Shown in pieces: positions 35,382-43,341 of a DNA stretch of 64,000 nucleotides. Position 1 is the stretch's first letter. Each line of letters opens with the position of its first letter. This stretch comes from Microtetraspora sp. NBRC 16547. Its GTDB lineage: Bacteria > Actinomycetota > Actinomycetes > Streptosporangiales > Streptosporangiaceae. Both the position numbers and the translations under genes were made by a program. The stretch lies in the NCBI RefSeq assembly GCF_030268965.1, contig NZ_BSSE01000022.1, positions 62,001-126,000 on the forward strand. Direction: 5' to 3'. The notes under the pieces are model-generated. The model had not been told where the DNA came from, did not search any database, and saw only the letters and a program-made list of their open reading frames with translations.

Positions 35382-35446
35382 GCGCGGGTCACCACCGCAC
35401 CCTCCGACGCCCTCATCGAGCTTTTCCCAGAACTGGAGTCCTCCGC

Positions 35447-36580
35447 ATGCGCACCCCCGCCGTGGTCGCCGTGGCCGCACTCGGCCTGCTCGCCGCCGCC
35501 TGCTCCTCGGGCACGACCGACACCGCCGCGCCGGGCGGCGGCGCCAAGCCCGGAAAGATCTCCGTGGCGGCCGGCGACACCGAGTGCAAGGTCGCCGCGA
35601 CGGAGCTTCCCGCCGGCACCTCCACCTTCTCGATCACGAACACCGGCAGCAAGGTGACGGAGTTCTACGTCTACGCGAGCGGCGACCGGGTGATGGGCGA
35701 GGTGGAGAACATCGTGCCCGGGCTGACCCGCGACGTCATCGTCGAACTGCCCGCCGGGACGTACGAGACGGCGTGCAAGCCGGGCATGGTCGGCAAGGGC
35801 ATCAGGAATCCGCTGAAGGTGACCGGCGAGCACAAGCCGCTGAGCGACGACGCCAAGCTCGCCGAGGCGACCGCCAGCTACAAGAGCTACATCAAGACCC
35901 AGAGCGGGACGCTGCTCGTCAAGACCCAGGAGTTCGTGGACGCCGTCAAGGCCGGCGACATCGACAAGGCCAAGCGGCTCTACCCGGTCTCGCGGACCTA
36001 CTGGGAGCGCATCGAGCCGGTGGCCGAGATCTTCGGCGACCTCGACCCGGCGATCGACGCCCGCGAGAACGATGTGGAGAAGGGCCAGGAATGGACCGGA
36101 TTCCACCGCCTCGAGAAGGACCTCTGGGTGAAGAAGGACGTCAGCAAGGACGGACCGATCGCCGACAAGCTGATGACCGACATCACGACCATCGTCGAGA
36201 AGGCGAACGAGGCGACGCTCTCCCCGCTCCAGCTCGGCAACGGCGCCAAGGGCCTGCTCGACGAGGTCGCCACCAAGAAGATCACCGGCGAGGAGGACCG
36301 CTACTCGCACACCGACCTGTGGGACTTCGACGCCAACCTCGAGGGTTCCAAGGCCGCCGTGCAGGCGCTCCGCCCGGTCCTTGAGGAGCGCGACGCCGAC
36401 CTGGTGAAGACCCTCGACGAGAAGTTCGCCGCCGCCGAGGCCGCGCTCGAGGCACACCGCAAGGGCGACGGCTGGAAGCTGCACACCGACCTGTCCAAGG
36501 ACGACCTGAAGAAGCTGTCCGACGTGATCAACGCTCTGTCGGAGCCGATCAGCCGGATCGCCTCCACCGTGAGCAAGTGA
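35447..36580 (+). CDS. efeO: EfeO-like iron-binding lipoprotein (cupredoxin plus M75/imelysin domain)
   Basis: This 377-aa protein has a lipoprotein signal (lipobox AAAC, Cys19) followed by a cupredoxin-like N-terminal domain (about 35-120, KISVAAGDTECKVAATELPA) and an imelysin/M75 domain (about 130-377) with the HxxE motif in GFHRLEKDLW and a second conserved patch near EEDRYSHTDLWDF. It binds iron outside the membrane and delivers it to EfeU. It begins 65 bp after efeU, with GGAG upstream of the ATG, and precedes efeB by 65 bp. Confidence 0.9.
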   Translation: MRTPAVVAVAALGLLAAACSSGTTDTAAPGGGAKPGKISVAAGDTECKVAATELPAGTSTFSITNTGSKVTEFYVYASGDRVMGEVENIVPGLTRDVIVELPAGTYETACKPGMVGKGIRNPLKVTGEHKPLSDDAKLAEATASYKSYIKTQSGTLLVKTQEFVDAVKAGDIDKAKRLYPVSRTYWERIEPVAEIFGDLDPAIDARENDVEKGQEWTGFHRLEKDLWVKKDVSKDGPIADKLMTDITTIVEKANEATLSPLQLGNGAKGLLDEVATKKITGEEDRYSHTDLWDFDANLEGSKAAVQALRPVLEERDADLVKTLDEKFAAAEAALEAHRKGDGWKLHTDLSKDDLKKLSDVINALSEPISRIASTVSK

Positions 36581-36645
36581 CCGGATCGTCCGGATATGCG
36601 GAATACGAGGACCAGCGGCGGCAGCCGTACGGGACGGAGCAGCAC

Positions 36646-37911
36646 ATGAACATCAGCCGCAGGAAGCTCTTCGGGCTCGGCGCGGCCGGCGTGGCCGCGG
36701 TCGGTGCGGGCGCGGTGGGTGTGGGCGCGGTCGCGAGCCGCGTCCTCGACACGGACCCGTCCGGAGCCGCGCACGCCGCGTCGACGTCCGACGCGGTCGC
36801 GTTCTACGGCGCCCACCAGGCCGGGATCGTGACCCCCGCCCAGGACCGGCTGCACTTCGTCACGTTCGACGTGACGACGGAGAAGCGGGCCGAGCTGGTC
36901 GAGCTGCTCCAGGACTGGACGTCCGCCGCCGCGCGGATGACCCAGGGCAAGGACGCGGGCACGTTCGGCGCGGTCGGCGGAGACCCCGAGGCTCCGCCGG
37001 ACGACACGGGCGAGGCCCTCGGACTGCCCGCCTCCGGCCTGACCCTGTCGATCGGCTTCGGCGCGTCGCTGTTCGACGACAGGTTCGGACTGGCGGACAG
37101 GAAGCCGGCCGCGCTGGCCGAGCTGCCCAAGTTCCGCGGTGACGACCTCCTTCCGGAGATCTCCGGCGGCGACATCTGTGTCCAGGCGTGCGCGCACGAC
37201 CCCCAGGTGGCGGTGCACGCCATCCGCAACCTGGCCAGGATCGGATTCGGCAAGGTGTCGGTGCGCTACTCCCAGCTCGGGTTCGGCCGTACGTCCTCGA
37301 CGTCCCGGGCGCAGGCGACGCCGCGCAACCTGATGGGCTTCAAGGACGGCACCGCCAACCTGAAGCTGGAGGACACCGAGATGCTCCGCGACCACCTGTG
37401 GGCGACCGCGGGCGACGGCCCGGCCTGGATGGACGGCGGCACTTACCTCGTCATCCGCAAGATCCGGATGCACATCGAGACCTGGGACCGCGCGCCGCTC
37501 TCCGAGCAGGAGGCGATCTTCGGCCGGGACAAGGGCGCCGGAGCCCCGCTGACCGGCGCGGCCGAGTTCGACGACCCCGACTTCGCCAAGACCGGTTCGG
37601 ACGGGGAGCCGGTGATCGCCGCCAGCGCGCACGTACGGCTCGCGCACCCCTCGGCCCATGGCGGCGCCCGGCTGCTGCGGCGGGGCTACAACTACGTGGA
37701 CGGCTCCGACGGCCTGGGACGCCTCGACGCGGGGCTGTTCTTCATGGCGTACCAGCGGGACCCGCACAAGCAGTTCGTCCCGATCCAGCGCGAGCTGGCC
37801 GCCAAGGACGCGCTCAACGAGTACATCAAGCATGTCTCCAGCGGCCTGTTCGCCTGCCCGCCCGGCGTGACCGACGCCGGCGACTACTGGGGCCGCGCGC
37901 TCTTCACCTGA
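36646..37911 (+). CDS. efeB: EfeB-like Tat-exported DyP-type haem peroxidase
   Basis: This 421-aa secreted peroxidase of the efeUOB operon has a Tat signal (MNISRRKLFGLGAAG) with twin Arg at residues 5-6. The DyP motif GxxDG is in LMGFKDGTANL, and the proximal haem His is in AHVRLAHPSAHGG. It oxidises ferrous iron or recovers iron from haem at the envelope. The start is set at the ATG 36646 because it places the Arg pair correctly; a GTG at 36577 overlapping the efeO stop is possible but would add a charged N-terminus. Confidence 0.9.
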   Translation: MNISRRKLFGLGAAGVAAVGAGAVGVGAVASRVLDTDPSGAAHAASTSDAVAFYGAHQAGIVTPAQDRLHFVTFDVTTEKRAELVELLQDWTSAAARMTQGKDAGTFGAVGGDPEAPPDDTGEALGLPASGLTLSIGFGASLFDDRFGLADRKPAALAELPKFRGDDLLPEISGGDICVQACAHDPQVAVHAIRNLARIGFGKVSVRYSQLGFGRTSSTSRAQATPRNLMGFKDGTANLKLEDTEMLRDHLWATAGDGPAWMDGGTYLVIRKIRMHIETWDRAPLSEQEAIFGRDKGAGAPLTGAAEFDDPDFAKTGSDGEPVIAASAHVRLAHPSAHGGARLLRRGYNYVDGSDGLGRLDAGLFFMAYQRDPHKQFVPIQRELAAKDALNEYIKHVSSGLFACPPGVTDAGDYWGRALFT

Positions 37912-38016
37912 CGCGGCTGACGCGGCCGTGCGCGTTGCCGAGGGGAGTGACACCGAGCGCCGGCCCTCGCAGCGGGCAGGCATCACCGAGGGTCCGTTGA
38001 ACGGAATAATGGCCCC

Positions 38017-38166
38017 ATGCCCAGGGCAACCTCGGAAGTCAGCGAGCCGATGTACTTCGTGCTCACCGCGTTACACTGCGGTCCGCTCCACGGCCGCGCG
38101 ATCAGCACGTCGATCGGGCGACTGTCCGCGGGCCGGGTCCTCATCCTGAGACCGTTCGGCGTATGA
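38017..38166 (+). pseudogene. Truncated PadR-family regulator remnant
   Basis: The 49-codon frame begins MPRATSEVSEPMYFVLTALH and continues CGPLHGRAISTSIGRLSAGR, which matches the first helices of PadR-type winged-helix repressors. Then it ends with VLILRPFGV and a stop, where the family would continue into the wing (RLRAGTLYGAL-type sequence) and a C-terminal helix. The stop overlaps the start of the next gene (ATGA), as in intact PadR-membrane-protein pairs, so an internal deletion that kept the junction is likely. DNA binding is probably lost. The start lies after TAATGG, a possible leaderless -10. Confidence 0.62.
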
Positions 38167-39047
38167 CGACGCTAGAGCGGTGCTACCGGAGGCTGCTCCT
38201 GGCCTACCCGAGGTCGTACCGCGCCGCGCATGGCGATGAACTGCTCGACGTGCTGCTGGAGTCGGCCCGTCCCGGGCAGTCGGTCCCGGTGTTCAGGGAG
38301 GCGCTGGGCCTGATCTTCGGCGGCGCCCGGGCGCGTATCGCCCATCTGGCGACCGGCAGCACCTGGGCGGACGGAGTGCACCTCGGCATCACGGCCGTGT
38401 CCGTGGCCAACCTGGCCGCGCTGCTGCCGTACGCGGGCGCGGTGCCGTGGTGGACGCTGCTGTCGGCGCTCGCGTTGCTGGCGATCCTGCGTGGCCAGCT
38501 TGGGGCGGCGTTCGCGCTCACCGCCCTCACCGGCGCCAAGTCGGTGGCCATCGCGGGCGGCTGGCAGGTGTTCGACCTCACCCTGGTGCCGGTCTCTCCG
38601 ACGTTCCTGACCAGAGACTTCCTGTTCGAGCGGAGCAGCCCGTTCGCGGTGGCCTGCGCGTTCGCGGTCGCACTGCTCGGCCTGCTGGTGCTCATCCGGC
38701 GGGGCGGGCCGGTGCGGGTCAGGTCCTGGTGGTGGTGGGCTGCCGTGCCGCCGATCGCGTGGGCGGGGCCGGCGTGGATGCCGGACGGCACGCCGTACCC
38801 GATCAGCCTGAGCAGGCTGTCCGTCGAGGTGGGCGTTTTCGCGCTGGCCGTGGTGGGCGCGTATCTGGCCCGGGACCTGCGCTGGGCGCTCGCCTCGGGG
38901 ATCTACCTGCTGGCCGCGTCGGGGGAGCTGAACCTCCGCGTGGAGTACTTGACCAGACAACACCTGGCCTACTGGAGCATGCTGGTGCTGTTGACTCTGG
39001 GGGCGGCCATCGCGCCGTATCGGCCGCGTCGACATCTCCTGGATTGA
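38163..39047 (+). CDS. Integral membrane protein, partner of PadR-type regulators
   Basis: This 294-aa protein opens with a charged segment TTLERCYRRLLLAYPRSYRA followed by AHGDELLDVLLESA, typical of actinobacterial membrane proteins that sit behind PadR genes. The rest has about six to seven hydrophobic segments (LGITAVSVANLAALLPYAG, WWWAAVPPIAWAGPAWM, LAVVGAYLARDLRWAL). Function unknown; some relatives are proposed permease-associated or stress proteins. It is coupled by ATGA to the truncated PadR gene, which here probably cannot repress it. Confidence 0.7.
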   Translation: MTTLERCYRRLLLAYPRSYRAAHGDELLDVLLESARPGQSVPVFREALGLIFGGARARIAHLATGSTWADGVHLGITAVSVANLAALLPYAGAVPWWTLLSALALLAILRGQLGAAFALTALTGAKSVAIAGGWQVFDLTLVPVSPTFLTRDFLFERSSPFAVACAFAVALLGLLVLIRRGGPVRVRSWWWWAAVPPIAWAGPAWMPDGTPYPISLSRLSVEVGVFALAVVGAYLARDLRWALASGIYLLAASGELNLRVEYLTRQHLAYWSMLVLLTLGAAIAPYRPRRHLLD

Positions 39048-39073
39048 CCATACTTCTTTCAACGGAGTATGGT
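39047..39073 (+). promoter_or_regulatory. Inverted repeat overlapping a leaderless-type promoter
   Basis: accatact (39047-39054) and agtatggt (39066-39073) are exact complements. The same stretch holds TTGACC (-35, 39044-39049) and TATGGT (-10, 39068-39073) at 18-bp spacing; the ATG at 39082 is about where transcription should start. A regulator binding the repeat would block the promoter. Confidence 0.55.
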
Positions 39074-39081
39074 CCTTTCCC

Positions 39082-39972
39082 ATGCCAAGAAGATCAATTG
39101 TGGCCTCGGCCGCGCTGTGCCTTTGTGCACTGACCGTTCTCGGCGGCTGCGGGGGCGCGGCCGAGAGCGCCCAGCCGACGCCGAACGCGGCGGCCAAGGA
39201 CAAGAAGCACCAGCTCGAAGCGGTCAAGGCGGACTGCATGAAGCAGAAGGGCTTCAAGTACGTCGCCTACGTGCGGCCGGAGAAGCAGGACAGCGATGAG
39301 CAGATCAAGCGCGCCTCCGGCGACTACGAAGCGATGCGGAAATATCGTGCCAAGTTCGGGTTCGGGGTGTTCGCGGAGTTCGTCTACCCCAAGGAGATGC
39401 AGGGCTCGGCAGAGCCGGATGCCAACCCCAACCGGGAGATCCAGTCCAGGCTCTCCGCGGCCCAGGGCGGTGCCTACCGGAAGGCATTCGACGCGTGCGT
39501 CATCGCGGCGGTCAAGCAGGTCATCGGCAAGGACCTGAAGTCGGCCGATGACTACTACGAGCAGATGAACATGGCGATGCGGCGCGCCACGGCCGCCGAA
39601 CTCGACGGCGACCCCCAGCTGGTCGAGCTCGCCACGGCCATGGCCGGCTGCCTGAAGGGCAAGGGCTACCCGGTAGGCAAGACCACGCCGGGGGCCATGT
39701 CCGATCGCGGCTTCCGGGTGTTCTGGGCACAGTCGGACAAACTGGGCAGGCAGCAGCGGCCCGACGTGCCGGACGTGGCGCCCCCGGCCAAGGACGGCCA
39801 GATCCAGATGACCTACCAGCCGGATCTGACCGTCGCGGAGGCCAGGCCGTACCTGAACAAGGAGATCAAGGCCGCCTTGGACGACCTGGAGTGCGGCAAG
39901 GACTTCTACCCGGCGTACTCACCTAGGTCGAAGGCCATCACCGGGCGGCTCTTCGAGGAATTCGGCATGTGA
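39082..39972 (+). CDS. Lipoprotein of unknown function
   Basis: This 296-aa lipoprotein has signal peptide with lipobox LGGC (Cys23). The mature part is helical and charged, with conserved-looking Cys pairs (KADCMKQKGFKYV, FDACVIAAV, MAGCLKGKGYPV and LECGKDFYP), which may form disulfides. I do not recognise a family beyond similar actinobacterial lipoproteins. It probably starts leaderless from the promoter at 39044-39073. It precedes the kinase operon, with about 113 bp between. Confidence 0.65.
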   Translation: MPRRSIVASAALCLCALTVLGGCGGAAESAQPTPNAAAKDKKHQLEAVKADCMKQKGFKYVAYVRPEKQDSDEQIKRASGDYEAMRKYRAKFGFGVFAEFVYPKEMQGSAEPDANPNREIQSRLSAAQGGAYRKAFDACVIAAVKQVIGKDLKSADDYYEQMNMAMRRATAAELDGDPQLVELATAMAGCLKGKGYPVGKTTPGAMSDRGFRVFWAQSDKLGRQQRPDVPDVAPPAKDGQIQMTYQPDLTVAEARPYLNKEIKAALDDLECGKDFYPAYSPRSKAITGRLFEEFGM

Positions 39973-40085
39973 CGGCCTCAGCGGCGGACGCCAGGTCGAA
40001 CCTGACCAGGAGAGATGCCTCGCCCGCTCCCTTCGGTCACTCCCAACTCGACCTTCACGCACGCCCCATCCACTATCCTCCCGAT

Positions 40086-41762
40086 ATGCCCGAGTCCTCT
40101 GGGGGACGACTCGCCTCTCGTTACCTCCTGCGCCGTCAACTTGGCAGTGGTGGGATGGGCACGGTCTGGCTGGCCTGGGACGAGATGCTCCAACGCGAGG
40201 TCGCGATCAAGGAGCTCCGCCTGCCGGACGGTCTCGACGAGGCGGAGCGCGCCCACACCGTCGAACGCGCCGTACGCGAGGCGCGGGCCGCCGCGCGGGT
40301 CCGGCACCCCGGCATCGTCAGCCTGCACGATGTACTGGTCGAAGACCGGCGGCCATGGATCATCATGGAGCTGCTCCGCGGCCGCACGCTCGCCGACGAG
40401 GTCAAGGAACGGGGGCCGCTGTCCCCGGAGCGGGCCGCCCGCGTGGGCGCGGAGGTGCTCGGCTCCCTCCGGGAGGCGCACGCGCACGGCATCCAGCATC
40501 GAGACGTCAAACCGGCGAACGTCTTCCTCAACGAGGACGGGCGTACGATACTGACCGATTTCGGCATCGCCCGGCTGGAGGGTCAGGTCACGCTGACTGC
40601 GGCCGACACCACGATCGGGTCACCCGGCTTCATCTCTCCCGAGCGGCTCGACGGCGCCACCGGCGGACCTGCCTCCGACCTGTGGTCCCTCGGCGCGACC
40701 CTGTATCTCGCGACCGAGGGCGCCCCCGCGTACGACGGCGGCCCCATCGAGCGGATCCATGCCACGCTGGCCAGCAGGACTCCCCCGCCGCCGCGCCGCG
40801 CCGGCACCCTGGGGCCGCTGCTGATGTGGATGATGGACCGCGACCCCGCGGCACGGCCGGACACCGCGACCGCGCTCCGGCTGCTCGTCGACGTCTCCGA
40901 GGGCCGCTCTCCCACGCTGTCGCCTGTCCCGGCCTCTCCGACGCCGATCCCGCCGGGGCCGGTCGCCCCCGGCTACCCCGTCTGGCAGGGCGCGGGAGGG
41001 CCGGGCCATCCGGTGGGCGTCGCCGACCACTCCAACCCGCACAACGTCGCCCACCAGCCCGGCCCGCACGACCCGTGGGCCGCCGCTCCGGGCATGCCGA
41101 ACGCGCCGGGAACCGCCGGTCCCACGGCCACGAGACGGCGCGTGCTCCTGGGGGGCGCGGTCGTGGCCCTGGCCGCGGCGGTGTCCGCGACCGTGGCGTT
41201 CGTCGTGCTTCCGGACGACAGCGCTCAGAAGGCACCGTCGTTCACACGTCCCGTCGACTTCTGCGCGCTGCTCACCTCTGAGCAGGTCCACGAGGTCGTC
41301 CGTACGGCGCCGGCGCCGAAGGGCTCGGTCTCCGGGGCGGGTTGCGAGTGGGCGGTCAGGGGCGAGGGGATCAGCCTCATCCCGAAGAAGGACTCCGACA
41401 CGCCCGACCCCTGGGCCATGACCGAGGAGTCCTCCCGCCTGCTGTACGAGAGCCTCGCCAAGAAGTACGCCAAGGGGCTCAAGGGCGACTGGAGGTGGAA
41501 GGAGATCGGGCAGACACGCCCGATCGCGTTCGTGCAGACCGCTCCCCGGCCCGTCACGGGCGTGGGGGACGAGGCGCTCGCCTACGAGTTCACGACGCCG
41601 CAGGGCCACACGTTCGCCGGCGTGGTGCTCTTCCGGCTGGGCGACCTCGTGGTCGAGGCCGCCTACTCGACGCTCTCGACCACCCCCACCGACGACGACA
41701 TCCGCAGCGCGGCGCTCTCCGTCGCCCGCATGGGCGACGCCGTGCTGCGCACGAAGGGATGA
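40086..41762 (+). CDS. PknB-like transmembrane Ser/Thr protein kinase with DUF3558-like ectodomain
   Basis: This 558-aa receptor kinase has an N-terminal kinase domain (about 12-285): glycine loop LGSGGMGTVW, Lys in VAIKEL, catalytic loop HRDVKPANV (Asp140), DFGIARL, and SPERL. A Pro-rich linker leads to one transmembrane segment (about 350-376, VLLGGAVVALAAAVSATVAF), then an extracellular domain of about 180 residues (FTRPVDFCALLTSEQVHEVV, GAGCEWAVRG) resembling DUF3558-type ligand-binding domains with two Cys. The start is set at the ATG 40086 (MPESSGG); TATCC upstream suggests a leaderless transcript. Coupled by ATGA to the next kinase. Confidence 0.86.
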   Translation: MPESSGGRLASRYLLRRQLGSGGMGTVWLAWDEMLQREVAIKELRLPDGLDEAERAHTVERAVREARAAARVRHPGIVSLHDVLVEDRRPWIIMELLRGRTLADEVKERGPLSPERAARVGAEVLGSLREAHAHGIQHRDVKPANVFLNEDGRTILTDFGIARLEGQVTLTAADTTIGSPGFISPERLDGATGGPASDLWSLGATLYLATEGAPAYDGGPIERIHATLASRTPPPPRRAGTLGPLLMWMMDRDPAARPDTATALRLLVDVSEGRSPTLSPVPASPTPIPPGPVAPGYPVWQGAGGPGHPVGVADHSNPHNVAHQPGPHDPWAAAPGMPNAPGTAGPTATRRRVLLGGAVVALAAAVSATVAFVVLPDDSAQKAPSFTRPVDFCALLTSEQVHEVVRTAPAPKGSVSGAGCEWAVRGEGISLIPKKDSDTPDPWAMTEESSRLLYESLAKKYAKGLKGDWRWKEIGQTRPIAFVQTAPRPVTGVGDEALAYEFTTPQGHTFAGVVLFRLGDLVVEAAYSTLSTTPTDDDIRSAALSVARMGDAVLRTKG

Positions 41763-43324
41763 GCGGCGTGCTGCTGGCCGGTCGATACCGCCTGCTCGAA
41801 ACCCTCGGTGAGGGCGGTGCGGGCACCGTCTGGCGTGCCAGGGACGAGATGCTGCACCGCGACGTCGCGGTCAAGGACATCCGCGTGCCACCCGAGCTCA
41901 CTGGAGAGGCCAGGCACGCCTTCGGGGGGCGGGCGATCCAGGAGGCCCGCTCCGCCGCCAGGCTCAGCCATCCGGCCATCGTGGTCATCCACGACGTCGT
42001 ACTCGACCGGGACCGGCCGTGGATCGTGATGGATCTGATCCGCGGCCGCTCGCTGGACCATGTGATCAAGAACGGCGGACCGCTGCCCGCGCGCCGGGTC
42101 GCCGAGATCGGGCTCCGCCTCCTCGGCGCCCTTTCGGCCGCGCACGCCCAGGGGCTCCTGCATCACGACGTCAAGCCCGCCAACGTCCTGCTCGACGAGC
42201 ACGGCCAGGCCCTGCTCGCCGACTTCGGCATCGCCGTACCGGCCGCCGCCGGCGACACGTCCGGATCCGCCCCCGACGCCGAATGGGAGACGGGCACGTG
42301 GCTCACCACGGCGGGTTCTCCCGGGTACGCGGCGCCAGAGCGGCTTTCCGGCCGCGCCGCGACACCCGCGTCCGACCTGTGGTCGCTGGGGGCCACGCTC
42401 TATACGGCGGTCGAGGGGCGCGCTCCATTCGCGCGCGAACTGGCCGCCGCCGTGGCCGCCGCGATCCTGCTGCGTGATCCACCGGCGCCTGAGCGGGCCG
42501 GGCCCGTGCTCGGCCCGCTCCTGCTCGCCATGCTGGCCAAGGATCCGGCCGCCCGTCCCTCCCCGGACGCGGTGCGGGAGGCCTTGCGCGCGGTCGCCGC
42601 GCACGACCCCGCCCCCGCACCGGCCACACATCCCACGGCCGGTGCGCCCGCCGCATGGTCCGACCCGTCGTCGCCTGTGTCGGGGATCCTGCCCACCGCG
42701 CCCTCGCGGCACGGTAGGGCGCGACCTGCCAAGCGGAAGTCGCTGCTGATCGTGTCCACCGTGCTCGTCGCCCTGGCCGCCACCGGCACGGCGGGCTGGC
42801 TCGCCCTGCGGCCGGACGCCTCTCAAGCAGGGAGCACGAGCGGCGCCGCTCGTTTCGCCACGGTTCCCGACTCGTGCGCCCAGCTCACGGACGCCCAGGC
42901 GAACGAGCTTCTCGGCGGCCCCACCGAAACCTCGGCGGCGGACGGCGAGTGCGAGTGGCGGTTCCGTGAGGACGGGATCGTCTGGCGCAGCGTCACCCTG
43001 CTGCTCCGGACCGAGCACAGCGGGGAGGCCGCCCGGCTCTCCCTCGCCTCCCGCCGTTCCGTTCAGGCGTCCGTCAAGGGGACCGCGTTCCACGAGACGA
43101 CGTCCGGGGTCCGGGACGTACCCGGCGCCGGCGCCGAGGGCTTCGCGCAGGACGTGTCGAACGCCTTCCAGAAATCCACCGCCAGCACGGTCTGGTTCCG
43201 CGTTGACAACCTGATCGCCGAGGTCCGGTACCACCAGATGGAAGGCCCCGCCGTCACCCCCGCCGCCCGGCGTACGGCGGAGCGCGCCGCGAAACTCGCC
43301 GCGGAAGCGATCGGCCGCGTCTGA
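41759..43324 (+). CDS. Second transmembrane Ser/Thr protein kinase, non-RD type, with DUF3558-like ectodomain
   Basis: This 521-aa kinase has glycine loop LGEGGAGTVW, Lys in VAVKDI, catalytic loop HHDVKPANV (Asp137), DFGIAV and a transmembrane segment at about 326-346 followed by an ectodomain (FATVPDSCAQLTDAQANELL, ADGECEWRF) like that of the preceding kinase. The usual HRD Arg is His here, so activation-loop phosphorylation is probably not needed or works differently. A longer activation segment (PAAAGDTSGSAPDAEWETG) is also unusual. The ATG overlaps the stop of the first kinase. The two may phosphorylate each other. Confidence 0.84.
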   Translation: MSGVLLAGRYRLLETLGEGGAGTVWRARDEMLHRDVAVKDIRVPPELTGEARHAFGGRAIQEARSAARLSHPAIVVIHDVVLDRDRPWIVMDLIRGRSLDHVIKNGGPLPARRVAEIGLRLLGALSAAHAQGLLHHDVKPANVLLDEHGQALLADFGIAVPAAAGDTSGSAPDAEWETGTWLTTAGSPGYAAPERLSGRAATPASDLWSLGATLYTAVEGRAPFARELAAAVAAAILLRDPPAPERAGPVLGPLLLAMLAKDPAARPSPDAVREALRAVAAHDPAPAPATHPTAGAPAAWSDPSSPVSGILPTAPSRHGRARPAKRKSLLIVSTVLVALAATGTAGWLALRPDASQAGSTSGAARFATVPDSCAQLTDAQANELLGGPTETSAADGECEWRFREDGIVWRSVTLLLRTEHSGEAARLSLASRRSVQASVKGTAFHETTSGVRDVPGAGAEGFAQDVSNAFQKSTASTVWFRVDNLIAEVRYHQMEGPAVTPAARRTAERAAKLAAEAIGRV

Positions 43325-43341
43325 GCCCCCGAGGAGAGCAC

